Positions 7,333-14,398 of a stretch of DNA of 21,303 bases are shown here, piece after piece (position 1 is the first letter of the stretch; each line of letters starts with the position of its first letter). The stretch spans positions 1-21,303 of the forward strand of contig JAZNRA010000100.1 of assembly GCA_045590415.1 (NCBI GenBank). The letters are read 5' to 3'. This stretch comes from RGIG3009 sp045590415 (lineage in GTDB: Bacteria; Bacillota; Clostridia; Oscillospirales; Acutalibacteraceae). The translations under genes were made by a program, and so were the position numbers. The notes under the pieces were generated by a model that was given only the letters and a program-made list of their open reading frames with translations, was not told the origin of the DNA and made no database searches.

Positions 7333-7344
7333 TTTGTATACGCA

Positions 7345-7376
7345 AAAAGACCGTGACGAAAGTCACGGTCTTTTTT
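7345..7376. terminator. Bidirectional terminator between kinase and dehydrogenase genes
   Basis: A 13-bp stem, AAAAGACCGTGAC with GTCACGGTCTTTT, closes a GAAA tetraloop (7358-7361). T runs follow on both strands. It ends both the plus-strand operon and the minus-strand vor-dehydrogenase operon. Confidence 0.95.
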
Positions 7377-7389
7377 ATGCGGTAAGGGA

Positions 7390-8421
7390 TTAGCGATAAA
7401 TTAAGGACTCGGCGTAGCGGGTCGCGATGACACCCTCGGGCTCGCCGGTCTTCTTGGACTCGGACAGGATGTGCTCGATGGAATTGTAGATGTTGTCTAC
7501 CTTTTCCAGAACGGCTTCCTTGTTGTAGGGGCCGTCGACCTCAGCGGCCGCATTGATAACGCCGCCGCCGTTGATGACAAAGTCGGGCGCGTAGAAGATG
7601 CCGCGCGCTTTCAGTGCCAGACCGGACGCATCGTCCAGAATCTGGTTGTTAGCACCGCCCGCAACCGCTTTACAATTCAGCTGGGGGATGGTGGTGGGGT
7701 TGAGGATCGCACCCATCGCGTTGGGAGAGAAGATATCACATTTCTGTGCATAGATCTCCTCAGTGGGGACGATCACAGCGCCGAATTCCTCGGCAGCTTT
7801 TTGCGCCATTGCTTGGTTGCTGCGATTAGCAATGATCAATTTTGCGCCGCTCTCGTTGAGCAAACGGCACAGATCGTAGCCGACCTTGCCAAGACCTTGT
7901 ACGGCGATGGTCAAGCCGTCTAAGGAATCGGTACCCAAAGCGACCTTAGCGGTAGCGCGGATGCCTTGCCATACACCACGTGCGGTGAAGGGAGAGGGGT
8001 CGCCGCTGTTCTGCGGAAGACCGCAGAGATACTTGGTTTTGCGCAGCATCACCAGTGCATCGTCACAGGTGGTGTTTACGTCCTCGGCGGTGATGTAGCT
8101 GCCGCCCAGATCGTTGACCGCTTCAGCGAAAGCTTCAAACATTGCTTCGGTCTTCATGCTGGGATCGGCGATGATGACGCCTTTACCGCCGCCGTGAGGC
8201 AGACCGGCAACTGCGTTTTTGTGAGACATACCGCGGCTCAGACGCAGAACGTCGAACAGCGCATCGTCAAAGGATGCATAGGGGAACAGACGGCAGCCGC
8301 CGATTGCAGGGCCCAAGTTGGTGTTATGTACAGCGATAATGGCTTTTAAGCCGGCTTTCTCGTTGTTGACAAACAGAACTTTTTCGTGGCGGTAGTTGGT
8401 CATTTCAGTCATTGCGTTCAT
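7390..8421 (-). CDS. Leucine/valine (branched-chain amino acid) dehydrogenase
   Basis: The 343-aa enzyme of the Glu/Leu/Phe/Val dehydrogenase family interconverts branched-chain 2-oxoacids plus ammonia with the amino acids. The catalytic residues have LeuDH numbering: Lys68 and Lys80 (GGGKGV) and Asp114 (AEDVN). The Rossmann loop is GLGKVG (176-181). After beta-2, where NAD-dependent LeuDH has an Asp, this protein reads A-N199-R200-S201-N, an Asn-Arg-Ser motif like that of NADP-binding shikimate dehydrogenases. NADPH use is therefore likely, which favours amination. I chose ATG 8421 because GGAGG at 8434-8430 precedes it; an in-frame TTG at 8436 overlaps that site. It is the last gene of the operon, 59 nt after vorC. 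A GATATACT element in that gap could be a weak internal promoter. Confidence 0.92.
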   Translation of the reverse strand: MNAMTEMTNYRHEKVLFVNNEKAGLKAIIAVHNTNLGPAIGGCRLFPYASFDDALFDVLRLSRGMSHKNAVAGLPHGGGKGVIIADPSMKTEAMFEAFAEAVNDLGGSYITAEDVNTTCDDALVMLRKTKYLCGLPQNSGDPSPFTARGVWQGIRATAKVALGTDSLDGLTIAVQGLGKVGYDLCRLLNESGAKLIIANRSNQAMAQKAAEEFGAVIVPTEEIYAQKCDIFSPNAMGAILNPTTIPQLNCKAVAGGANNQILDDASGLALKARGIFYAPDFVINGGGVINAAAEVDGPYNKEAVLEKVDNIYNSIEHILSESKKTGEPEGVIATRYAESLIYR

Positions 8422-8480
8422 ACAGATTACCTCCAAAATTTAATGTTAGTATATCGTCTGCCCGAAAGAGCAGTACTTGC

Positions 8481-9020
8481 TTATTTACCGTAGTTCTTAC
8501 CCATTTCCAGCGCTTTCATATTCAGTTCGATCAGCGCAGCTTTTTTGGGCGGAACCAGTTTGGCGACCACCGCATCGGTGCCGTCAAAGGACAGTTCCGG
8601 ATGGTTTTCCAGCAGGTGGCCGGTAATAATCATATTGGCCAAGGTGGCAACACCTGCCTCTTTTGCCATACGGGTGGCGGGGATGTAGAACACTTGCACG
8701 TCGGTGCGCTCGACCTTAGCATCGATCAACGCACTGTCCACATAAATCTGCCCGCCGGGAGCGACGGTGTCCACGTATTTTTCAAGCGAGGGCAGGTTCA
8801 TCGCAATCAGCACGTCGGGAGTGGTGATGATGGGACTGCCGACCGGTGTGTCGGAGATGATGACGTTGCAGTTTGCGGTACCGCCGCGCATCTCGGGGCC
8901 GTAGGAGGGCAACCAGGACACCTGCCGGTCCTCCACTAAACTTTTGTACGCCAAGAACTTGCCGGCGAACAAAATGCCCTGTCCACCGAAGCCGGCAATG
9001 AGGATCTGAGTGGTTTTCAT
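8481..9020 (-). CDS. vorC: 2-oxoacid:ferredoxin oxidoreductase, gamma subunit
   Basis: The 179-aa subunit has the family hallmarks GFGGQGILFAGK (residues 10-21) and SYGPEMRGGTANC (39-51). The gamma subunit helps form the CoA-binding side of the heteromeric enzyme. It starts one nucleotide after the vorA stop, with AAGGAGG inside the vorA 3' end. It completes a four-subunit set with vorB, vorA and the ferredoxin-like subunit. The Vor name (branched-chain 2-oxoacids) is preferred over Kor because of the flanking branched-chain dehydrogenase and the T-box context. Sequence alone does not exclude 2-oxoglutarate or another 2-oxoacid. Confidence 0.9.
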   Translation of the reverse strand: MKTTQILIAGFGGQGILFAGKFLAYKSLVEDRQVSWLPSYGPEMRGGTANCNVIISDTPVGSPIITTPDVLIAMNLPSLEKYVDTVAPGGQIYVDSALIDAKVERTDVQVFYIPATRMAKEAGVATLANMIITGHLLENHPELSFDGTDAVVAKLVPPKKAALIELNMKALEMGKNYGK

Positions 9021-9021
9021 A

Positions 9022-9774
9022 TTACTCGGCCTCCTTTGCGGAACGGTCTTTGTAGACGCCGATGGGATATTGAGGCAGCATATCGGTCTCCACCCATTTG
9101 AGTGCTTGCTGAGGAGTCATGCCCCAGTTGGTGGGACAAGCGGAAACGACTTCTACCAAGCTGAAGCCCTTGCCTTCAATCTGATTCTGGAAAGCTTTTT
9201 TGATCGCTTTCTTTGCCTGCATCACGTTTTTGACGTTGTTGGCAGCCACGCGGGCGATGTATTCGGGACCTTCCAGAGTGGAAAGCAGCTCACATACCTT
9301 GATGGGCCAGCCGCAGTGCTTGACGTCGCGACCGTAGGGCGACGTCTGTGTCACCTGACCTGGCAGGGACGTGGGTGCCATTTGACCGCCGGTCATACCG
9401 TAGATGGCATTGTTGACGAAAATAACGGTGATGTTTTCGTTTCTGGCAGCGGCATGGACGGTTTCCGCCATGCCGATGGACGCTAAGTCACCGTCTCCCT
9501 GATAAGTGAACACGATGTTGTCGGGACGGCAACGCTTGATGCCGGTCGCGACCGCCGGCGCTCTGCCGTGGGCGGCCTCAATCGTATCGCAGGTGAAATA
9601 ATCGTATGCCATAACGGCACAGCCGACAGGCGCTACACCGATCGCTTTCCCTTCAATGCCCAGCTCGTCAAGAGCTTCGGCAACCAAACGATGGATAATA
9701 CCGTGGGGACAGCCGGGGCAGTAGTGGAAAGGGAGGTCGGCCAACGATTTCGGTTTTTGAAACACAACAGCCAT
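9022..9774 (-). CDS. vorA: 2-oxoacid:ferredoxin oxidoreductase, beta (thiamine-diphosphate-binding) subunit
   Basis: The 250-aa subunit holds the ThDP site: GDGDLASIG, followed after the usual spacing by NNAIYGMTGGQ. The N-terminal YCPGCPHG carries the conserved CPGC pair; the residue before HG is Pro where many homologues have Gly. HGRAPAVATG is also typical. The enzyme converts a 2-oxoacid plus CoA to acyl-CoA, CO2 and reduced ferredoxin, and the reaction is reversible in anaerobes. The start lies directly after the vorB stop with AAGGAGAG upstream, giving tight coupling of the two subunits. The operon context points to branched 2-oxoacids. Confidence 0.93.
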   Translation of the reverse strand: MAVVFQKPKSLADLPFHYCPGCPHGIIHRLVAEALDELGIEGKAIGVAPVGCAVMAYDYFTCDTIEAAHGRAPAVATGIKRCRPDNIVFTYQGDGDLASIGMAETVHAAARNENITVIFVNNAIYGMTGGQMAPTSLPGQVTQTSPYGRDVKHCGWPIKVCELLSTLEGPEYIARVAANNVKNVMQAKKAIKKAFQNQIEGKGFSLVEVVSACPTNWGMTPQQALKWVETDMLPQYPIGVYKDRSAKEAE

Positions 9775-10836
9775 TTAGAACTCTCCTTTCTGCACTTTGC
9801 GGATGGATTCAAGCACCTCATCGGGGGTAGGGATCATACCGCCGCTACGGTTGCACAGAGCAACCGGTTTTTTACAACCGGTGGCAAGTCGGACGTCTTC
9901 GATCATCTGACCCATGCTCAGCTCGACACTGAGGAATCCTTTGACTTTGTCGGCGGCTTCTGCCAACACTTTATTTGGGAAGGGCCACAGCGTGATCGGA
10001 CGGATCAAACCGACCTTGATGCCCTCTTCTCTTGCCGCAACTACGGCATTCTTGGCAACGCGGGAGGCAATACCGAACGCAACGACGCAATACTCGGCGT
10101 CTTCCATCATAAACTCTTCCCACATTGCTTCGTTTTCTTCGATCAGCTTGTACCGTTCGTAGCGCTCGAAGTTCTTAAGTTCGAGTTCTTCGGGCTTCAA
10201 GTACAAGGAGTTGACGACGTTGTGCTTGCGCTCGCAGTTGGTGCCGGTCAGCGCCCACGGCTTTTCGTAGGTTTCTACTTCCGTATCCTCAAAGGAAATG
10301 GGCTCCATCATCTGACCGATGGTACCGTCGGCGAGGATCATCGCAGTCATTAAATATTTGTCCGCCAGATTAAAGCCCTTGATGGTCAAGCTCGCCATTT
10401 CCTGAACGGATGCGGGCGCCAGAACGATCATTTTGTAATCACCGTGACCGCCGCCCTTGGTCGCCTGAAAGTAATCGGACTGGGAGGGCTGAATACCGCC
10501 CAGACCCGGTCCGCCGCGCTGAACGTTCACCACTAAAGCGGGTACGTCGGAGCCGGCAAGGTAGCTCAGCCCCTCCGCTTTCAGAGAAATTCCGGGGCTG
10601 GAGGAGGAGGTCATCACGCGAGTGCCGGTGGCGGCAGCGCCGTAAACCATGTTGATGGAAGCGATCTCACTTTCCGCTTGCAGGAACACACCGCCGATCT
10701 TGGGCATCTTTTTTGCCATATACGCGGCGATTTCGGTCTGCGGCGTGATGGGATAGCCGAAATAGTGGCGGCAACCGGCACGGATCGCCGCTTCGGCGGT
10801 GGCCTCGTTCCCCTTCATCAAAACTTTTTCTGCCAT
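9775..10836 (-). CDS. vorB: 2-oxoacid:ferredoxin oxidoreductase, alpha subunit (3-methyl-2-oxobutanoate type)
   Basis: The 353-aa subunit has the N-terminal pattern KGNEATAEAAIRAGCRHYFGYPITPQTEI, the pyrimidine-binding domain of the family. It continues with E-S-E (residues 55-57), QRGGPGLGGIQPSQ and the C-terminal transketolase-like domain (RPITLWPFP). Its length matches the short VorB/KorA form, not the fused pyruvate oxidoreductase. It probably handles 2-ketoisovalerate and related branched acids together with VorA, VorC and the ferredoxin subunit. An AAGGAGG ribosome binding site lies before ATG 10836, 12 nt after the ferredoxin gene. Confidence 0.93.
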   Translation of the reverse strand: MAEKVLMKGNEATAEAAIRAGCRHYFGYPITPQTEIAAYMAKKMPKIGGVFLQAESEIASINMVYGAAATGTRVMTSSSSPGISLKAEGLSYLAGSDVPALVVNVQRGGPGLGGIQPSQSDYFQATKGGGHGDYKMIVLAPASVQEMASLTIKGFNLADKYLMTAMILADGTIGQMMEPISFEDTEVETYEKPWALTGTNCERKHNVVNSLYLKPEELELKNFERYERYKLIEENEAMWEEFMMEDAEYCVVAFGIASRVAKNAVVAAREEGIKVGLIRPITLWPFPNKVLAEAADKVKGFLSVELSMGQMIEDVRLATGCKKPVALCNRSGGMIPTPDEVLESIRKVQKGEF

Positions 10837-10848
10837 AACTGTGCCTCC

Positions 10849-11055
10849 TTATCGTTCTACGGTGATGATGCAATCGGGACACATCGTCGCGCAGAAGGCG
10901 CAGCCGATGCACTTGTCCTGATGCTCCATCACAGCAGGGGAATATCCTTTTTTGTTGATCTTGTCGAGTGCGATGGCAAGGCACTGCTTGGGGCAGGCAT
11001 CCACGCACAGGCCGCAGCCCTTGCAAAGATCGGTGTTAAACGTTACGTTTGCCAT
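10849..11055 (-). CDS. vorD: 2x[4Fe-4S] ferredoxin-type delta subunit of the 2-oxoacid oxidoreductase
   Basis: The 68-aa protein has two full cluster motifs: Cys11, 14, 17, 21-Pro and Cys49, 52, 55, 59-Pro, each CX2CX2CX3CP. It carries electrons between the ThDP centre and soluble ferredoxin. It lies 12 nt upstream of vorB, with AAGGAGG before its ATG. As part of the vor set it is better read as the delta subunit than as a free ferredoxin. Confidence 0.9.
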   Translation of the reverse strand: MANVTFNTDLCKGCGLCVDACPKQCLAIALDKINKKGYSPAVMEHQDKCIGCAFCATMCPDCIITVER

Positions 11056-11073
11056 AAGTTGTTCCTCCTTGGC

Positions 11074-11772
11074 TTAACCCCACAAAGGCCGGTTTTGCGG
11101 TCTTTGGGACGGTAGGTCAAAATATCGCTCCTGCAGTTGCAGGGGTAGTACGTGAGGGATGGTCAGCGCCTCGGCAATGTCACTTCTTGCGGTGTGTAGC
11201 CAAAGCGGCAGACCGGAGAGCTTGCTTAATGCATTCGTGAATTCCAGCGAATCCAGTACCGTTTGCGCGGTGGTTTCGGTGCCTAAGTTGGAGTTGTTGA
11301 CAAGACAGGTGAAGGGAAGACCGCAAGCGGCTTCGATTTCCCGCATGACCGCAAGCGCTTCCTCCGGCGTGCGGGTGAGCGGGCGGTAGCAGTTGGCAAC
11401 AAATGCCATTCGATAGTTGTTCTCCTGCTTGATGAAGGGAACGTACCGCCCCAGCGCGTAGGCGCCTCGATCGTCACCGCCGATATCCATGATACCGTAA
11501 ACGCCGGTGTCTTCCACTAAACGGTATGCTTCTGCGGGCAGAGCCGGCAGATCCACGTTGCTGTTGGCAAATTGCGGAGAGATCAACTCCACACCGGCGG
11601 CGTTTAGTTCCTTTGCACTGTCCTTGGTGCGAAAATAGGGATTCACGATGTCCAGGTCTGCAATGCAGACTGTTTTTTTCTCTGCCGCCAGATGCAAAGC
11701 ATAGTTGACGGCGATATTGGTTTTGCCGCTGCCGTAATGACCGGCGAACAGCGTGAGTCGTTTATGTTCCAT
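11074..11772 (-). CDS. P-loop ATPase of the MinD/ParA/CobQ-like type, unknown role in the vor operon
   Basis: The 232-aa soluble protein opens with strand LTLFAG and the Walker A loop GHYGSGKT (residues 11-18). Then comes VCIADLDIVNPYFRTKD, the Walker A'-like strand of SIMIBI-class ATPases, and later MDIGGDDRGA (Walker B region) and FVANCYRPLT. It has no cysteine pairs for a cluster of its own. It sits between ligase B and the ferredoxin subunit. Its start is 3 nt after the ligase B stop, with only a weak AAGAAG ribosome binding site inside ligase B, so translational coupling is likely. Possible roles are assembly or insertion of Fe-S clusters or control of the oxidoreductase. The function is not known to me. 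Confidence 0.75.
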   Translation of the reverse strand: MEHKRLTLFAGHYGSGKTNIAVNYALHLAAEKKTVCIADLDIVNPYFRTKDSAKELNAAGVELISPQFANSNVDLPALPAEAYRLVEDTGVYGIMDIGGDDRGAYALGRYVPFIKQENNYRMAFVANCYRPLTRTPEEALAVMREIEAACGLPFTCLVNNSNLGTETTAQTVLDSLEFTNALSKLSGLPLWLHTARSDIAEALTIPHVLPLQLQERYFDLPSQRPQNRPLWG

Positions 11773-11775
11773 ACG

Positions 11776-14064
11776 TTACAGCTTCTTACGAATGATTTTG
11801 CCGCTGGTGGTCTTGGGCAAGCTTTCTTTGAACACCACGATCCGCGGATACTTATACGGCGCGGTGCGCTGCTTGACGTAGTTCTGAATCTCTTTTTTCA
11901 GTTCTTCCGTCGGCTCGGTACCGTTTACCAGCACGATGCTTGCCTTGACCACCTGCCCTCTGACCTCGTCGGGAGCGGCGGAAACGCCGCATTCCAGCAC
12001 GTAGGGCAATTCCATAATGACGTTTTCAATTTCAAACGGTCCGATGCGGTAGCCGGAAGACTTGATGACGTCGTCGGCACGGCCCACGTACCAGAAAAAG
12101 CCGTCCTCATCTTTCCAGGCAAGGTCGCCTGTGTGGTAATAACCGTCGCGCCAAGTTTCGCGGGTGACTTCCTCGTTGCCTTCGTAGGCATACGCCAGAC
12201 CGCAAGGCAGGCCTTTGGAAATATCGATACAGATCTCGCCGGTTTCACCGGGGTCCACGTCGTTGCCTTCCTGATCCAACAGATGAACCGGGTACAACGG
12301 AACCGGTTTACCCATCGAGCCGACTTTATGGCTGTCGCCTGCCAGGTTGGCAATGATAACGGTGCTTTCGGATTGACCGAAGCCCTCCTTGATGGCGATA
12401 CCCGTGTGCTTTTTAAATTGGACGTAAACCTCCGGGTTCAGCGCTTCACCGGCGGTGGAGGCATACTCCACAGACGACAGATCGAAGCGGCTCAGATCCT
12501 GCTTGATGAGCATCCGATACATCGTAGGCGGCGCACAGAAAGTGGTGATGTTGTACTTCTTGAACATGGGCAGGATCAGCTCGGCGTCAAAACGGTCAAA
12601 GTCATATACAAAGATAGCTGCCTCGCACAGCCATTGACCGTAAAGCTTACCCCACATGGATTTCGCCCAACCGGTATCGGAAATGGTGAGATGTAAGCCG
12701 TCCGGGTTGACGTGATGCCAATATTTGGCAGTGATGAAATGACCCAAGGGATATTTGTAGTTATGTGCCGCCAGTTTGGGATAACCCGAGGTGCCGGAGG
12801 TGAAGAACATTAACATTGGATCGTCACCGCAGGGGGTGTCCTCGGTTCTTGCAAAGCGGCTGGAGAACATCGGATACTCTTCGTTAAAATCGTGCCAACC
12901 GTCCCGACTGCCGTTTACCAGAATCTTCGTTTCCAGCATCGGGCTGTTCTCGGCGGCCGCATCCACCGCATCCGCCACGTCACCGTCGGCGGTGCAGAGA
13001 ATGGCTTTGACGTTGCCGGAAGCAAACCGATAGGTCAGATCCTTTTCGAGCAGTTGGTTGGTAGCGGGAATCACGATGGCGCCCAACTTATGCAGACCCA
13101 GCACCGCGAACCAAAACTGGTAGTGGCGCTTCAGAATCAGCATTACACGGTCGCCGCGACGGATGCCCAGACTCTTGAAGTAGTTCGCCGCACGCGCGGA
13201 TTCCTTTTTCACATCTCCGAAGGTGAAACGACGCTCGGTGCCGTCCTCGGAAACGTGTAACATCGCCAGTTTGTCCGGCTTGCTGCTACCGAGCTCATCG
13301 ATGACGTCAAAGGCGAAGTTGAAAGTATCCTCGTTTTGGAAGTCGATGGCGGTCAGCTTGCCATCCTCCTCCGTGGGGGTGATAAACTTGCGGTACACGC
13401 GCGCTTCCGTGTCGGGGGTGCGCACGGCGGTATCCACCGTGGCAACTGCCGGTGCTTGCTCACCGGTACGTGCTGCCTCGTTGGACAGAACGATGGCGTA
13501 GAAAGCGCAATCCTCACCGCCGACAGCTACCATACCGTGGGGGATGGAGGAGTCGTAGTAAATACAGTCACCGGGGTTGAGAACTTCGCTGTTGGAGCCG
13601 ATCTGGATTTTCATCTGACCGCGGATGACGATGTCACATTCCTGACCCTCGTGGGTAGTCAGCTGAATATCCTCGTATTCGGCGCCCTCGCGATACGAAA
13701 GTTTCATATACAGCGGCAGTGCAATACGGTTGCGGAAGTCCGGCGCTAAGTTATAGCCGACCATGTGGTGGGCTTCCTCAATGCGTTGACCGTCACCTTT
13801 TCGGGTCAAAGCGTAGGTGCGCAGCTTGGCACTGCGTCCCTCGAGCAGGTCGGAAAAGTCCACACCGAAAATCAGGACACAGCGGTACAGGAAGGCAACG
13901 CTCATATTGCGGCTGCCCTCTTCAAACTGGCAATATTCCTCGACGGAAACACCGGTACGTTGCGCCATTTCCTGGATAGAAAAGCCGCTGATCGTCCGCA
14001 GCTCCCGAATACGGGATGCCACTTCACGGATCTTATAGTCCGTGCCTGTCATCATCTGTTCCAT
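11776..14064 (-). CDS. XRE-cupin-acyl-CoA ligase fusion (ligase B), under a Val T-box
   Basis: The 762-aa protein has three parts. Residues 15-75 form an XRE-type helix-turn-helix ending in FGVDFSDLLEG. Residues about 118-195 form a cupin (TTHEGQECDIVIRG, then LNPGDCIYYDSSIPHG). Residues about 245-762 form an ANL-superfamily acyl-CoA synthetase: P-loop FTSGTSGYPK (421-430), GFGQSE (561-566), YHTGD (643-647), GRADDVIKSSGYRIGP, and the C-terminal catalytic Lys756 in TTSGKIIRK. YQFWFAVLGLHKLGAI and PATNQL are typical of medium/short branched-chain acid ligases (Macs/ACSM type). An archaeal member, from memory, prefers 2-methylbutyrate. ATG 14064 has GAGG upstream; the longer frame runs into the T-box terminator. 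The Val specifier suggests isobutyrate as substrate (inference). Confidence 0.85.
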   Translation of the reverse strand: MEQMMTGTDYKIREVASRIRELRTISGFSIQEMAQRTGVSVEEYCQFEEGSRNMSVAFLYRCVLIFGVDFSDLLEGRSAKLRTYALTRKGDGQRIEEAHHMVGYNLAPDFRNRIALPLYMKLSYREGAEYEDIQLTTHEGQECDIVIRGQMKIQIGSNSEVLNPGDCIYYDSSIPHGMVAVGGEDCAFYAIVLSNEAARTGEQAPAVATVDTAVRTPDTEARVYRKFITPTEEDGKLTAIDFQNEDTFNFAFDVIDELGSSKPDKLAMLHVSEDGTERRFTFGDVKKESARAANYFKSLGIRRGDRVMLILKRHYQFWFAVLGLHKLGAIVIPATNQLLEKDLTYRFASGNVKAILCTADGDVADAVDAAAENSPMLETKILVNGSRDGWHDFNEEYPMFSSRFARTEDTPCGDDPMLMFFTSGTSGYPKLAAHNYKYPLGHFITAKYWHHVNPDGLHLTISDTGWAKSMWGKLYGQWLCEAAIFVYDFDRFDAELILPMFKKYNITTFCAPPTMYRMLIKQDLSRFDLSSVEYASTAGEALNPEVYVQFKKHTGIAIKEGFGQSESTVIIANLAGDSHKVGSMGKPVPLYPVHLLDQEGNDVDPGETGEICIDISKGLPCGLAYAYEGNEEVTRETWRDGYYHTGDLAWKDEDGFFWYVGRADDVIKSSGYRIGPFEIENVIMELPYVLECGVSAAPDEVRGQVVKASIVLVNGTEPTEELKKEIQNYVKQRTAPYKYPRIVVFKESLPKTTSGKIIRKKL

Positions 14065-14081
14065 ACGGTATACCTCACAAA

Positions 14082-14354
14082 TAAAAACTCGTCTCAAAAG
14101 AAAGATTCCTTTGAGACGAGTTGAAACAACCCGCGGTACCACTCAAATTGCATCTGCCTCACAGCAGATACCACTCATTGGGTGCCAACACACCCTAAGC
14201 ACTGACGTAGCTCGCACGGGGAGGGTCTACTGCACTTCTTCCTCCCGGCTCCGGAGCGACAAGCAAACTGTTTCTGCCGTGGCTTGCACCAACCGCCAGT
14301 TCTCTGAGGGCAGGGGATACAGCAGCTTTTCTCCATCAAGGCCTTTATATATAA
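14082..14354 (-). promoter_or_regulatory. T-box riboswitch, valine-type specifier GUC (controls ligase B and the vor operon)
   Basis: This leader fills the gap between ligases A and B. The T-box core GAGTGGTACCGCGG lies at 14144-14131. It is preceded by a Stem III hairpin (ATCTGC/GCAGAT) and by Stem I with a distal loop GTTGGTGCAAGCC and a CAGAGA bulge region. At the base of Stem I, GGAG pairs with CTCC just above the K-turn strand GGAGC. The base before CTCC is G, and the codon before that is GTC (14260-14258), the Val specifier. The intrinsic terminator (ACTCGTCTCAAA with TTTGAGACGAGT, then T run; 14082-14123) is the alternative to the antiterminator. Uncharged tRNA-Val should switch the operon on. 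Confidence 0.9.
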
Positions 14355-14360
14355 TAAGGA

Positions 14361-14389
14361 ATCATATCACTTAATAAAAAATTTGTCAA
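14361..14389 (-). promoter_or_regulatory. Promoter for the Val T-box operon
   Basis: Minus-strand TTGACA (14389-14384) and TATGAT (14366-14361) are separated by 17 nt, with a TG dinucleotide one base before the -10. The -35 starts only 10 nt past the stop codon of ligase A, and no terminator lies between. Confidence 0.9.
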
Positions 14390-14398
14390 TATATTTTA

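Noticed and set aside
7390..11055. Reading the vor-dehydrogenase operon as branched-chain amino acid catabolism
   Set aside because: The operon is headed by a Val T-box, which would induce it on valine starvation; the dehydrogenase motif favours NADPH, and no phosphotransacylase/kinase pair for ATP gain is present. It remains possible that the enzymes run in both directions.
11692..12696. 334-codon plus-strand open frame
   Set aside because: It is antisense to ligase B and the P-loop ATPase gene, both of which have strong family motifs.
14065..14142. N-terminal extension of ligase B
   Set aside because: These codons lie within the T-box antiterminator/terminator; the HTH domain begins only after ATG 14064, which has its own ribosome binding site.
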